From Chitinophaga pinensis (GTDB taxonomy: Bacteria > Bacteroidota > Bacteroidia > Chitinophagales > CAIOSU01): 64,000 bases of DNA. Both the position numbers and the translations under genes were made by a program. The notes under the pieces are model-generated. The model worked only from the letters and a program-made list of their open reading frames with translations. It ran no database searches and had not been told where the DNA came from. The stretch is taken from the NCBI GenBank assembly GCA_945901065.1, contig CAMDKI010000003.1, positions 186,001 to 250,000 of the forward strand, given 5' to 3'. Of this stretch, positions 23,889 through 32,652 are shown piece by piece; the first letter of the stretch is position 1, and each line of letters opens with the position of its first letter.

Positions 23889-25253
23889 ATGAAAAAAATA
23901 CTTTTTTCGCTACTTGCCTGCTGCTATTTGGCCGTTTCGGTTGCTCAAACAAACCCTGCCATTATCGCTTGGTTGCAAAACAACTCTCTACTAGGCAGCT
24001 ATTATGTGCAAGGCAACTCTACGGCCATAAGTAACAATACGCTGGCCAACGTGCAAACGGTGCAGTACTCCACAGACTGGGTGTATGTTACCACTCAAGG
24101 CATCCCTAGTTACCCAACGGGGCCGTTTTTGGACAACAACCCTTCACAAGCTACCGGGCAGAACGCCATTTTTAAGATTTCATTAAAGCCCACCCAAAAT
24201 ACAGGGGCAGCGATTAACACCAATGGCGGCAACATTGGTATATTCATCAATGGGGTAGCACTGTTCGATTACCGCGATGGTGTTTCTTGGAAAAACAGTA
24301 CTGGTGCCTTAGCTGGCGGCCCCACTGGCGGCATGGGCGATGGCGTGTGGAACCGCGATGCCATTGTAGCCGAAAAAGCAGGCTTCGATTGCGCCAAAGG
24401 CCACCCAGCAATGGGCAACTACCACCACCACCAAAACCCATCAGCATTTAAGCTAGATCTTACCGTAATTTCTACCGTATGCAACTTATACGATGCCGAT
24501 GGTTTGTACACCATTGATAGCACGGAACATTCGCCATTGATTGGCTTTTCTTACGATGGATTCCCTATTTATGGTGCTTATGGTTACAAAAATACTGACG
24601 GCACTGGCGGTATTACTCGCATGCAATCTGGCTATTCGTTGCGAAACATTACCACCCGCACCACATACGCCAACGGAAGTACCGTAACCGCGGGCCCGCC
24701 AGTAAATGGCACTTATCCTTTGGGTCTTTTTAGGGAAGACTATGCGTACATTGCCAACGCAGCCCCTGAATATTTAGACGAGCACAATGGCCGCTATTGT
24801 GAAACGCCCGAATACCCGAACGGCACTTATGCATACTTCTGCACAGTTGACGAAAACTGGAACTCTGCATATCCTTATGCGGTGGGGCCTACTTTTTATG
24901 GCGTAAAAAATGCTGTAAAAGTTGCCTCTATAACCGAAGCGGTAACCACCTACATACCTACTGAAGACACTACTGGTACCGGTATTGCAACCCAAGACTT
25001 TGATAACTTAAAAGTTACCTTGTTCCCGAACCCGGCCAACGATTTGCTAGCTATACAGTACAATGGATTGTTGAAGGAAACTATTAAAGTACGGATGTTT
25101 GATATTTCTGGCAAGTTGATAATAGAAACCGCCATTAACCAAGGCAGCACCATTGCATATATGGATGTAAGCACGGTTTACAATGGTGTGTATTTGATGC
25201 AATTATCCAACAACGAATTTACCTCGGTACAAAAAGTAGTAATTCAAAGATAA
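23889..25253 (+). CDS. YHYH-domain protein with T9SS sorting domain
   Basis: Signal peptide (MKKILFSLLACCYLAVSVAQ), then a long YHYH domain: ALFDYRDGVSW, the core GNYHHHQNP (176-184, where the family usually has GNYHYH), HSPLIGFSYDGFPIYGAYGY, and EYLDEHNGRYCETPEYPNGTYAYF. The C-terminal ~75 residues (VTLFPNPANDLLAIQY ... YNGVYLMQL) are a T9SS type A sorting domain, so the protein is exported to the surface. YHYH proteins are of unknown biochemistry but their His/Asp/Tyr-rich core suggests metal binding. It follows the MbnH-like gene by 41 bp on the same strand, forming a three-gene unit with the copper-type pair. Confidence 0.85.
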   Translation: MKKILFSLLACCYLAVSVAQTNPAIIAWLQNNSLLGSYYVQGNSTAISNNTLANVQTVQYSTDWVYVTTQGIPSYPTGPFLDNNPSQATGQNAIFKISLKPTQNTGAAINTNGGNIGIFINGVALFDYRDGVSWKNSTGALAGGPTGGMGDGVWNRDAIVAEKAGFDCAKGHPAMGNYHHHQNPSAFKLDLTVISTVCNLYDADGLYTIDSTEHSPLIGFSYDGFPIYGAYGYKNTDGTGGITRMQSGYSLRNITTRTTYANGSTVTAGPPVNGTYPLGLFREDYAYIANAAPEYLDEHNGRYCETPEYPNGTYAYFCTVDENWNSAYPYAVGPTFYGVKNAVKVASITEAVTTYIPTEDTTGTGIATQDFDNLKVTLFPNPANDLLAIQYNGLLKETIKVRMFDISGKLIIETAINQGSTIAYMDVSTVYNGVYLMQLSNNEFTSVQKVVIQR

Positions 25254-25291
25254 CTCCCTTAATGTTTTGATGATTGTTGTTTGTTGAACCA

Positions 25292-25322
25292 AGAAGGCTG
25301 CTCGTAAGGGCAGCCTTCTCTT
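25292..25322. terminator. Terminator between YHYH gene and TonB-dependent receptor
   Basis: AGAAGGCTGC (25292-25301) pairs with GCAGCCTTCT (25310-25319), followed by CTTTT; it closes the three-gene metal operon. Confidence 0.75.
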
Positions 25323-27710
25323 TTATAGCTCAATCACAATACCGAGGGATGGAAGGATTAGCCCATCTTCGCTTGGAACCGTTTTCATTTGATACCGGGT
25401 AGGGTCGTTAGGGTCAACCACCAAATTTCCGTTAGCATCTCTTACGGCTACTAAATCGGGGTTAAGTTTGGTAGTGCTGTTCAGCACATTGCGTATATCC
25501 AAGTATAAATTCAACGACCATTTCTTGAAATACCAACGCTTATCAACCCTAATATCCCACTGTTGTCCGAGTGAATTACGGCCTTCGTTCAGTTGGTTAT
25601 AATCAAGCTGGGCTTCGCCTGTAACATCCCAAACGCTTATCAACGAAGAGTAGGCAACATCGTATGGGGTAAATGGGTTGCCAGTAGCCAAACCAAAACG
25701 AGTTCCAATATCCCAGTTCCGCTTAAACTTCTTACCAACTGCTATACTAAACACATGGCGCCTGTCCCAGCTACTGTATCTATAATCACCATTTTTATCC
25801 GTAAACTCACTAATGGCAAAGGTATAAGAGGCAATACCAAAGAAACCCTTAAACAGCTTTTGCTGCACCGATACCTCAAACCCATATGCCCGTCCATCAG
25901 AGTTGCTATTGGCCGGAGCATCACCTACTACGCCAAAGTCTGCACCTAGGTTGGCCAATGAAATGCTATCATCAAGTAAAAACGGATAATTGTTGTATAG
26001 CTTCAAAAAGCCCTCTATACTTACCCTAGTGTTGGTTTGGGTAGTATAATCTGTACCTATTACAAACTGTGTGTTGCCAATATAGTTCAATGTGTTTTTA
26101 TTAGTCAAAGTGCCTAAGCTATCGCGGTAGCTGAGAGTAGTGTTGGGTGGCAATTGGAAATAACGGCCGGTGTTGAAGTTGATGTTCCAGCCTGGTTTAA
26201 GCGTGTAGCTTGCCGAGAAACGAGGCGATAACTGGCGCAGTGGATTAGCCATGCGGCTGTTGTAACTGTTTATATCAGTTCGCAAACCTAATGACAACGA
26301 CAAACGGCTGTTAAAAAAACTGCGACTCACTTGCCCAAACAAAGCCCCTTTGTGCTGGTTAATTTTAGAGCTATAGCTGGCGGTATAGTTGCCAGCATCG
26401 GTAGGTATCACGGCGGTGCTGTTTATCTCGTATTGTGCAAACTCGTAGCCGGCGCCAAAGTTTAGTTTAAACCCACCCACTAACATGTTTTGCTCGTAGC
26501 GGAGCTTGTTCTCACTCTCGTTGCTTGTTAAGCGGAACAACAAAGCATCGGGGTTGTCGTTTTCATTGTCTCGGTACTTAAAGTTCTCGTTGTTTTGCTG
26601 GGTGCGGCTGGCAACCAATAGGTAGTTACCGTTTTCAGTAAACTTTCGGTAGCGAGCGCCTACTGTATAGTTCCATTGGTTAAAATAGGGTAAAAAGCCC
26701 AAAATGTATTGTTGGTCTTCTGTTTCGTTGGCACCCAGGTTTAGTTTAAATTTATCGAAAGCACCCAAGCCCAATACAATCAATTCGCTCTTGTTCTTGA
26801 ATTTAGTTTTAATCTTAAATTGGGCATCGTTGTATAATGGCAAAAATGGTAAGCCCAGTGCTTTAAACAACAATTGCTGATAGCTGCGGCGGTAGGAGGC
26901 AATAAAGGTAGTGTTGTTTTTCTTTTTACTAAACGGCCCTTCTAACGATAACCCCGCTTCGGTAGCACCAATGGTAAAGCGGCTGGCAACACGATCGTTG
27001 CGGCCCTCTTTAAAACCAAACTCCATAATGCTGCTCAAGGTGTTGCCCCGGTTGGCTGGGAAGGCACCAGAGTAAAAATCAACCTCCTTAATAAAATCGA
27101 CATTAATGAAACCATTGCTACCACCCGATGCCCCTTGAGTGCTAAAATGGTTGATGCTAGGTATCTCAATACCATCTATAAAAAAACGGTTTTCGTTGGG
27201 GCTGCCACCGCGCACAATAATATCATTGCGGAACGATACTCCCGTTGAAACCCCAGGTAAGGATTGTATTACCCTACTAATATCTCTATTGCCGCCTGGG
27301 TAACGCTCAATTTCGTTGGCACTTACCGTTTTTACAGAAAGTGGACTTTCGGCCGTTTTGGCGAAAGGGCTTTCTTTTATCACTACCTCGTCCAACGACT
27401 CTGAAGATTGGGCCAACACGATATTCAAAATGGTCTTCTTATTAGTATAAGCCTCAATATCGAAAAGGGTTTTGGTGGTATATCCCAAAAACGATACTTG
27501 CAGGTTGTATAACCCTGGCTTCAGATCCGTTAAAGCATAGTTGCCATCAATATCGGTAGTGGTGCCAGTAGTGGTATTTTGTATAGTGATATTGGCAAAC
27601 GGGATAGGCTCGTTGGTGAGTTCATCGGTTACTTTGCCGGTAATAACACTTGTTTGGGCATAAGCTCCCAATACTGACACAAACAATAAAAGGGTTAATA
27701 GTGTTTTCAT
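25323..27710 (-). CDS. TonB-dependent outer-membrane receptor
   Basis: The 795-residue product has a signal peptide (to residue 18), a carboxypeptidase-regulatory-like beta-sandwich (TGKVTDELTNEPIPFANITIQN ... ALTDLKPGLYNLQVSFLGYTTK), a plug domain (VKTVSANEIERYPGGNRDIS, VRGGSPNENRFFIDGIEIP) and a 22-strand barrel whose last strand ends SLGIVIEL. It is of the general transporter type, not SusC (no SusD partner). The DNA-binding MarR-type gene at 27785 is divergent, with operator-like repeats between, so the receptor may be derepressed by a ligand. It converges with the MbnP-MbnH-YHYH operon; the substrate might be related, but that is a guess. Confidence 0.93.
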   Translation of the reverse strand: MKTLLTLLLFVSVLGAYAQTSVITGKVTDELTNEPIPFANITIQNTTTGTTTDIDGNYALTDLKPGLYNLQVSFLGYTTKTLFDIEAYTNKKTILNIVLAQSSESLDEVVIKESPFAKTAESPLSVKTVSANEIERYPGGNRDISRVIQSLPGVSTGVSFRNDIIVRGGSPNENRFFIDGIEIPSINHFSTQGASGGSNGFINVDFIKEVDFYSGAFPANRGNTLSSIMEFGFKEGRNDRVASRFTIGATEAGLSLEGPFSKKKNNTTFIASYRRSYQQLLFKALGLPFLPLYNDAQFKIKTKFKNKSELIVLGLGAFDKFKLNLGANETEDQQYILGFLPYFNQWNYTVGARYRKFTENGNYLLVASRTQQNNENFKYRDNENDNPDALLFRLTSNESENKLRYEQNMLVGGFKLNFGAGYEFAQYEINSTAVIPTDAGNYTASYSSKINQHKGALFGQVSRSFFNSRLSLSLGLRTDINSYNSRMANPLRQLSPRFSASYTLKPGWNINFNTGRYFQLPPNTTLSYRDSLGTLTNKNTLNYIGNTQFVIGTDYTTQTNTRVSIEGFLKLYNNYPFLLDDSISLANLGADFGVVGDAPANSNSDGRAYGFEVSVQQKLFKGFFGIASYTFAISEFTDKNGDYRYSSWDRRHVFSIAVGKKFKRNWDIGTRFGLATGNPFTPYDVAYSSLISVWDVTGEAQLDYNQLNEGRNSLGQQWDIRVDKRWYFKKWSLNLYLDIRNVLNSTTKLNPDLVAVRDANGNLVVDPNDPTRYQMKTVPSEDGLILPSLGIVIEL

Positions 27711-27743
27711 TTTGCTAATTTACAAGGATTAAAACAGCGTTGT

Positions 27744-27780
27744 TACAAAATTGTTTTAACCTTGTACAAAATTGTTTAAA
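27744..27780. promoter_or_regulatory. Paired operator-like repeats in the receptor/MarR divergent region
   Basis: TACAAAATTGTTTTAA (27744-27759) and TACAAAATTGTTTAAA (27765-27780) are near-identical direct repeats exactly 21 bp apart, two helical turns. Each has a short dyad (ACAA-AA-TTGT). A -7-like TAACCTTG (27757-27764) lies between them, so a bound regulator would block it. The MarR-type protein encoded at 27785 is the natural candidate. Confidence 0.5.
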
Positions 27781-27784
27781 ATTT

Positions 27785-28450
27785 ATGATTGAAGATATTG
27801 AAGCGCTCTTGGCAAATTACAAAAAATACCTAAACACCGGCCGAAATGACCTGAAGGGTTTCGGGTATTGGCTGGTACAAGAAGACTTAAAAGCTTCCGC
27901 TTCGCAAGCGGTGAGCGATTATGAACAGGAGATAAACCGTATATATGGTGGCAGCAACAACATTTTTCAATTGTATGGTGAGCTCTCGATGCTTTGGGGA
28001 CAGCTCGACCGGTACAAACATATGCTAGTAAAGAGTGCCTTTGCCGATATGCCCGTGAACAATACCGAGGAATTTGTGCTACTGTTGTACATCGACATTT
28101 ACCAAAAGCCGCGCATGAAGGATTTTGTAAAAGATTCTCTAATGGAGATAACCACGTGTTTCGAAATGATGAAGCGCATGAAGAAACGCGGATTGATTGC
28201 CGAAGAAACCGACCCTACAGATAAGCGTAGCAAGCTCATTTACCTTACCGATGCGGGCAGGGAAGCCGCTACGATAACCAAGGTGCGCATGAGCAAGGTT
28301 AACGAAATACTCTACCATAATGCCACAGCCGAGGAGCTGCGACAAATACGCGACACCTTTAGGGCACTAGCCGGCTACCACGAGCGGGTGCACCAATACC
28401 TGCAACGTAACTCTTTTGAAGACCTCGCTAAAGACCCTAGTGGTGTATGA
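27785..28450 (+). CDS. MarR-type winged-helix regulator
   Basis: The 221-residue product has a C-terminal winged helix (MKRMKKRGLIAEETDPTDKRSKLIYLTDAGREA) typical of MarR proteins, preceded by a dimer helix region and a long N-terminal part. MarR proteins bind a dyad operator and release it on ligand binding. The ATG at 27785 was used rather than an upstream alternative at 27740 because the repeats and -7-like element lie between them. Divergent from the TonB-dependent receptor gene (74 bp between starts). Confidence 0.82.
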   Translation: MIEDIEALLANYKKYLNTGRNDLKGFGYWLVQEDLKASASQAVSDYEQEINRIYGGSNNIFQLYGELSMLWGQLDRYKHMLVKSAFADMPVNNTEEFVLLLYIDIYQKPRMKDFVKDSLMEITTCFEMMKRMKKRGLIAEETDPTDKRSKLIYLTDAGREAATITKVRMSKVNEILYHNATAEELRQIRDTFRALAGYHERVHQYLQRNSFEDLAKDPSGV

Positions 28451-28474
28451 TTAAAAACTAAACTACAAACGAGA

Positions 28475-28505
28475 AAAAGGCGGCTCCCCTCCCAAAGAAC
28501 CGCCT
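28475..28505 (-). terminator. Leftward terminator of the alpha-toroid gene
   Basis: On the minus strand AGGCGGTTC pairs with GAGCCGCCT (one G-U) and is followed by TTTTTC. Confidence 0.6.
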
Positions 28506-28531
28506 CCGACACGTCCAACTCAATCCTACTA

Positions 28532-29872
28532 TTATTCTTCGCCCAATGCTACCAGAGCATCTATGTCATTGTTTATAGACAGTACCAGTATACAAGTGGC
28601 CGTGCAAAACACGGGGCTGGTAATGCAGTGGTGGCCGTTCCAGGTGCCGTCGTTATTTTGAATATTTAGTAGTGTAGCAGATACATCGTCATACCACTTT
28701 TTCCAGCCATAGTCTTTGCCAATTACTAGGCTCTCGCCTGTTTGCAAAAAGCTCACAAACTCCTCGCCACCATTATTGCCAAAGCCGCTCATTACTCCTT
28801 TGTCTTGGGCTTGCAGTTTAGCGCTGTTATATATCTGGTTGGCAGTGTTGTACTTCAAGGCTTCCTCTTCAGTCATGCCCGCTTTTTTCAAATTATCTAC
28901 TGTCACTGGTGCGCTATCGGCTAATACTCCTTTCTTTTTGGCATCTGCTATTACCTCATCCGCTTTGCGACTTTCCTTGGCACTGCTTCGCGTGCTATTG
29001 CTTACACTATACAACACCACACCAGCGCCATCTTCGGCATCAACAGTACCAGTGTTTACATTATAGTTGTCTTTTTGATATTGGCGCGATTTTTCCAAAG
29101 CCACACTATCCACAACCATACCTTTGCTTTGGGCAGTTTCCAACACCGTGCCCGCCAAGCCCGATTGCAACACGCCCGCCCAACCAGCATTAGTAATACT
29201 GCCGTTACTGCCCTGTGCCCTTTGAATTTTCTGTATGCAAACGTTCAAGTTCTTTTCCACGCGCTTTTTTAAATTGGCATCGTGGCCCACATTGTCCAAC
29301 AAATTGGTAAGGAACTGTGCCGAGAGAATTACATCGATATTTCCGCCCAGCTTACTTTGTATCTGGGTGTAGGTAAGGTCCGTAATGTTCAATTGCTCAT
29401 CGGGCGTATTCTCAATACATTTCAAAATATAGTTCATGGCCTTGTTGAGTTGGGTTTTATATTGCCCCTCGGTGAGTGTGCTTCCACTGCGCATAATGGC
29501 CATACTTACCATAGCGGTAGTAGCAGGGTCGGGCACCACGGCATGTGGGTCGATGATATCTTGTGCCGAATGGCTGCCTGCACCCCAGCCACCATCGGGG
29601 TGTTGAGCAGTAGCAAGCCATTTAAGCCCTTTATTAACCGCCTTCAACGCATTTTCGGGCGTGGGGTGGCGGAAGCCAGGGTCCAATTCGCGCTTTGGCG
29701 GGTCTTCGTTAAAAACGGTTTTAAACACGCAGCCCTTTACAGGTTCTAGCATTACGGTTTCGTCGGGGGCTTTAACAATTGTTTTGGGCCCAGAGAACGC
29801 TACTATGGCAACGGTGCTTCCCATAAGAAACATGGCCACTAAAGCGAGGGTAAATAATTTTCTGTTTTTCAT
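28532..29872 (-). CDS. Secreted prenyltransferase/squalene-cyclase-repeat (alpha-toroid) protein
   Basis: Signal peptide (MKNRKLFTLALVAMFLMGSTVAIVAFSG) precedes an alpha/alpha toroid: the repeat motif GLKWLATAQHPDGGWG near residue 75-90, paired later with LLNIQNNDGTWNGHHC and the C-terminal FCTATCILVLS. These QxxDGxW units match the terpene-cyclase/prenyltransferase repeat. A ~130-residue insert (AKESRKADEVIADAKKKG, EEEALKYNTANQIYNSAKLQAQDK) of charged, helical character divides the toroid. No catalytic DCTAE motif is seen, so it is probably not a squalene cyclase; secreted toroids are often binding proteins. ATG at 29872 chosen over an upstream 29995 start. Confidence 0.7.
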   Translation of the reverse strand: MKNRKLFTLALVAMFLMGSTVAIVAFSGPKTIVKAPDETVMLEPVKGCVFKTVFNEDPPKRELDPGFRHPTPENALKAVNKGLKWLATAQHPDGGWGAGSHSAQDIIDPHAVVPDPATTAMVSMAIMRSGSTLTEGQYKTQLNKAMNYILKCIENTPDEQLNITDLTYTQIQSKLGGNIDVILSAQFLTNLLDNVGHDANLKKRVEKNLNVCIQKIQRAQGSNGSITNAGWAGVLQSGLAGTVLETAQSKGMVVDSVALEKSRQYQKDNYNVNTGTVDAEDGAGVVLYSVSNSTRSSAKESRKADEVIADAKKKGVLADSAPVTVDNLKKAGMTEEEALKYNTANQIYNSAKLQAQDKGVMSGFGNNGGEEFVSFLQTGESLVIGKDYGWKKWYDDVSATLLNIQNNDGTWNGHHCITSPVFCTATCILVLSINNDIDALVALGEE

Positions 29873-29970
29873 AATGGTATATTTACGGTGTGAATTCTTA
29901 GATAGAGATGCGGCGATAAATCGAATTCCATAAACCTGAACTATAAAAAAATTTGCTGCCGATTGCGGCA

Positions 29971-29978
29971 TAATTTTG
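29971..29978 (+). promoter_or_regulatory. -7 promoter element of the L,D-transpeptidase gene
   Basis: TAATTTTG matches TAnnTTTG, 43 bp before the ATG at 30022. Confidence 0.45.
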
Positions 29979-30021
29979 GATGGGGTCTGAAACATGATTA
30001 GAAACCCAAAACTCTACAATT

Positions 30022-30660
30022 ATGAAAAGAACAATACTATACCTATTGCCTGCCTTGGTTTTGTTAATGGGGTTATTGTCGTGGGCGGCAGGGCAAACAA
30101 AAGATTTACTGCAACAGCCACTTACCCAGCAATACCTTGCCCGACTAAAAAAAGACTTTAACTACCAACCTGAGCAGTTGTTGGTGCTTATCAGTGCGGC
30201 CAAGCAAGAGCTATACTTAGTACAAAACGGTAAGGTAACAGCCACGTACAAAGTATCGACGAGCAAAAAGGGTATCGGTAGCAAAGCGGGTAGCGACAAA
30301 ACTCCGCCAGGAATACATCGCATAAAAGAAAAGTTTGGCGAAGGGGCGAAGGTTGGAGCGATTTTCAAAGGCCGCGCTTACATAGGCCGCGAGGCAAAAA
30401 TCATTACCGAACCTATTAGCGTAAACAGTGACGATGTTACCACTCGCATTTTATGGCTAGAAGGGCTAGAGCCAGGCATCAACAAGGGCGAGGGCATAGA
30501 TAGCTACAAGCGCTACATATACATACACGGTACGCCCGAAGAGGGGCTTATCGGTCAACCCGCCTCGCACGGCTGTATTCGTATGTTGAATAAGGAGGTG
30601 ATTGAGGTATTTAACAAAGTACCGATTGGTACGTTGGTGGTGGTGTTGAATGATTTGTGA
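30022..30660 (+). CDS. L,D-transpeptidase family protein (YkuD domain)
   Basis: N-terminal signal or anchor (ILYLLPALVLLMGLLSWAAG), then a YkuD domain of about 150 residues with KTPPGIHRIKEKFGEG, YIYIHGTPEEG and the catalytic SHGCIRM, whose Cys is at residue 185. These enzymes make 3-3 peptidoglycan crosslinks, attach lipoproteins or trim stem peptides in the periplasm. Which reaction cannot be read. The gene has its own -7 element 43 bp upstream and is followed by repeat-rich DNA. Confidence 0.9.
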   Translation: MKRTILYLLPALVLLMGLLSWAAGQTKDLLQQPLTQQYLARLKKDFNYQPEQLLVLISAAKQELYLVQNGKVTATYKVSTSKKGIGSKAGSDKTPPGIHRIKEKFGEGAKVGAIFKGRAYIGREAKIITEPISVNSDDVTTRILWLEGLEPGINKGEGIDSYKRYIYIHGTPEEGLIGQPASHGCIRMLNKEVIEVFNKVPIGTLVVVLNDL

Positions 30661-30690
30661 TGTACAATGTACGATGTACAAAGTACGATG
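30657..30690. repeat. Word repeat GTACAATGTACGATGTACAAAGTACGATG
   Basis: Units of TGTACAA, TGTACGA, TGTACAA, AGTACGA follow one another immediately after the L,D-transpeptidase stop. The same kind of words occurs at 36167-36256 and 52859-52876. Confidence 0.5.
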
Positions 30691-30886
30691 GGCAAAGGGA
30701 TTTAATGTAACATGGCATCGCATAGTCCAGTAGGGACTATAGGTTGGTAGCAAGCAATTTTTTACCGCTTTGCAGAGTCCAATAGGAACGTTACAACATT
30801 TTGAGGGTATCATCCCTAAAGGGATTTGTGAGTTGTAGGTTTGGTTTGGCTACCAACTTTACATCGCTAAAGGGATTCTTGCAGTC
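30691..30886. repeat. Degenerate REP-like palindrome cluster
   Basis: The ~200-bp gap holds several short dyads: AGTCCAGTAGGGACT (30727-30741), GAGTCCAATAGGAACG, ATCCCTAAAGGGAT (30811-30824) and a near copy CGCTAAAGGGATTC, plus the complementary phrases GGTTGGTAGCAAGC and TTGGCTACCAAC. It resembles the REP-type palindromes found between genes of Bacteroidota and has no ORF. A transposase is not present. Confidence 0.45.
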
Positions 30887-32617
30887 TTAGCCCACCCTTA
30901 TATCCTTAGCACTCATTTCTATGTTGATGTTACCTTGCCATTCGTTAGGCTCTAGGCAGTAACAAATGTCGAATTTGCGCTTGGTGCTGCCTTTGCTGAT
31001 TACCTGCTCGCCAAAGTAGCCCATATTAAAGCCGATACCTTTGGCCTCGCGTTTGCCGTCTTGGGTAAGGTGCAGTTTTAGGTGCAGTTCTTTTACCACC
31101 CGGGTGCCGCCATAGTCGTATACGCCTTTGCTTAAAAACACTGGCCTCATATTCTCGGGGCCGAAGGGCGCAAACTGTTTGAGGATGTTGTAAAACTTAT
31201 CGTTAATGTCGTTCAGCTCCAATTCCGCATCAATAGTTACTTCGGGTATTAGCATTTCGGGTAGGATGGTGCTGCTCACCACTTCTTCAAAACGGTTGCG
31301 AAAGGCTTCAAAGTTTTCGGGCAATAGGCTCAAACCTGCGGCATATTTATGCCCGCCGAATTGCACCAGTAAGTCGCTGCACTTAATCAAGGCCTCGTGT
31401 ATATCAAAGTCGCGCACCGAGCGTGCGGAACCTGTAATCATTCCGTTGGATAAAGTAAGCACTATAGTGGGGCGATAATAATGCTCCGTCAATCTAGAAG
31501 CCACAATTCCCACAACGCCCTTGTGCCAATGTTCCTGCATCACCACTGTGGTGGTCCTCTTATCCAGCAACGGGTCGTCGCGTAATATCTGCAACGCCTC
31601 CGTGGTCATTTCCTTGTCCGTTTCTTTTCGATTGGCGTTGCGGTTTTGCAACTCCTCCGCACCCGAATCGGAGTTAATGTCTGTATCGCTTATTAGCAAC
31701 TCCACCGCTGCTTTAGCATGACCCATGCGGCCAGCAGCATTAATTCGCGGCCCGATAATGAACACCAAATCGGTGATGCTCAACTCTTTATCTACTCCTG
31801 CTTGCTTTAGCAGGCTGGAAATGCCTTTTCGCTTTTCGCCCATATTAATCAACTCCAAACCAAAATACGATAGCACCCTGTTCTCGCCAGTAATGGGCAC
31901 AATATCGCTGGCTATGGAAATTACTACCAAATCGAGTAAAGCAAACACGATCTCATCGGGTATATTGTTTCGTTTAGCAAAGGCTTGTGCCAATTTAAAC
32001 CCAATGCCACAGCCGCTCAACTCCTTGTATGGGTATGGGCAATCGGGGCGCTTAGGGTCTAACACTGCTGCGGCTGGTGGAATTTCGTCGCCCACTAGGT
32101 GGTGGTCGCAAATGATAAAGTCCACACCTCGCTCTCGGGCATAGGCCACCTTATCCACGCTCTTAATACCGCAATCGAGCGCAATAATGAGTTTAAAATG
32201 ATTATCAATGGCATAGTCCACACCCATTTGGCTTACACCATACCCTTCGGCATAGCGGTCGGGTATATAAAATTCCAATCGCTCATAAAACTCCCGCAAG
32301 AAGGTGTACATCAGTGCCACCGAAGTGGTGCCATCCACGTCATAATCGCCGTATATCAATATCTTTTGCCCTTTAGCAATAGCCAGTTCAATGCGCTCTA
32401 CGGCCTCGGCCATGTCCTTCATTAAAAAGGGGTCGTGCAGGTCGTCCAAACTTGGGCGGAAGAAAAGCTTGGCTTCCTCCAAACTACTGATGCCACGCTG
32501 CACCATCAAACGGCAAAGTACGGGATGGATGTTCAGCTCCTGTTGCAGGGCAGTTACGGCATCCTCGTCGGTTTCTCTTATGGTCCAGCGTTTGGCTTGT
32601 GTAGGGGCAACGTGCAT
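30887..32617 (-). CDS. recJ: Single-stranded-DNA-specific exonuclease RecJ
   Basis: 5'-3' exonuclease of mismatch and recombination repair. DHH-phosphoesterase motifs: YGDYDVDGTTS (I), ALDCGIKS (II), CDHHLVGDEIP (III), then NAAGRMGHAK and the DHHA1 block FGGHKYAAGLSL. Length 576 aa is the normal size. The ATG at 32617 has a perfect minus-strand TAnnTTTG only 4 bp upstream, so the mRNA leader would be 2-3 nt. The next gene upstream on this strand (32653) is only 35 bp away, so read-through from it is also possible. Confidence 0.96.
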   Translation of the reverse strand: MHVAPTQAKRWTIRETDEDAVTALQQELNIHPVLCRLMVQRGISSLEEAKLFFRPSLDDLHDPFLMKDMAEAVERIELAIAKGQKILIYGDYDVDGTTSVALMYTFLREFYERLEFYIPDRYAEGYGVSQMGVDYAIDNHFKLIIALDCGIKSVDKVAYARERGVDFIICDHHLVGDEIPPAAAVLDPKRPDCPYPYKELSGCGIGFKLAQAFAKRNNIPDEIVFALLDLVVISIASDIVPITGENRVLSYFGLELINMGEKRKGISSLLKQAGVDKELSITDLVFIIGPRINAAGRMGHAKAAVELLISDTDINSDSGAEELQNRNANRKETDKEMTTEALQILRDDPLLDKRTTTVVMQEHWHKGVVGIVASRLTEHYYRPTIVLTLSNGMITGSARSVRDFDIHEALIKCSDLLVQFGGHKYAAGLSLLPENFEAFRNRFEEVVSSTILPEMLIPEVTIDAELELNDINDKFYNILKQFAPFGPENMRPVFLSKGVYDYGGTRVVKELHLKLHLTQDGKREAKGIGFNMGYFGEQVISKGSTKRKFDICYCLEPNEWQGNINIEMSAKDIRVG

Positions 32618-32621
32618 AGTA

Positions 32622-32629
32622 CAAATATA
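32622..32629 (-). promoter_or_regulatory. -7 element almost touching the recJ start
   Basis: Minus-strand TATATTTG ends 4 bp before the recJ ATG. Confidence 0.4.
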
Positions 32630-32652
32630 ACCAATTGGGTGTTGGCTGATGC

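Noticed and set aside
27740..27784. N-terminal extension of the MarR-type protein
   Set aside because: It covers the operator-like repeats and -7-like element; start at 27785 preferred.
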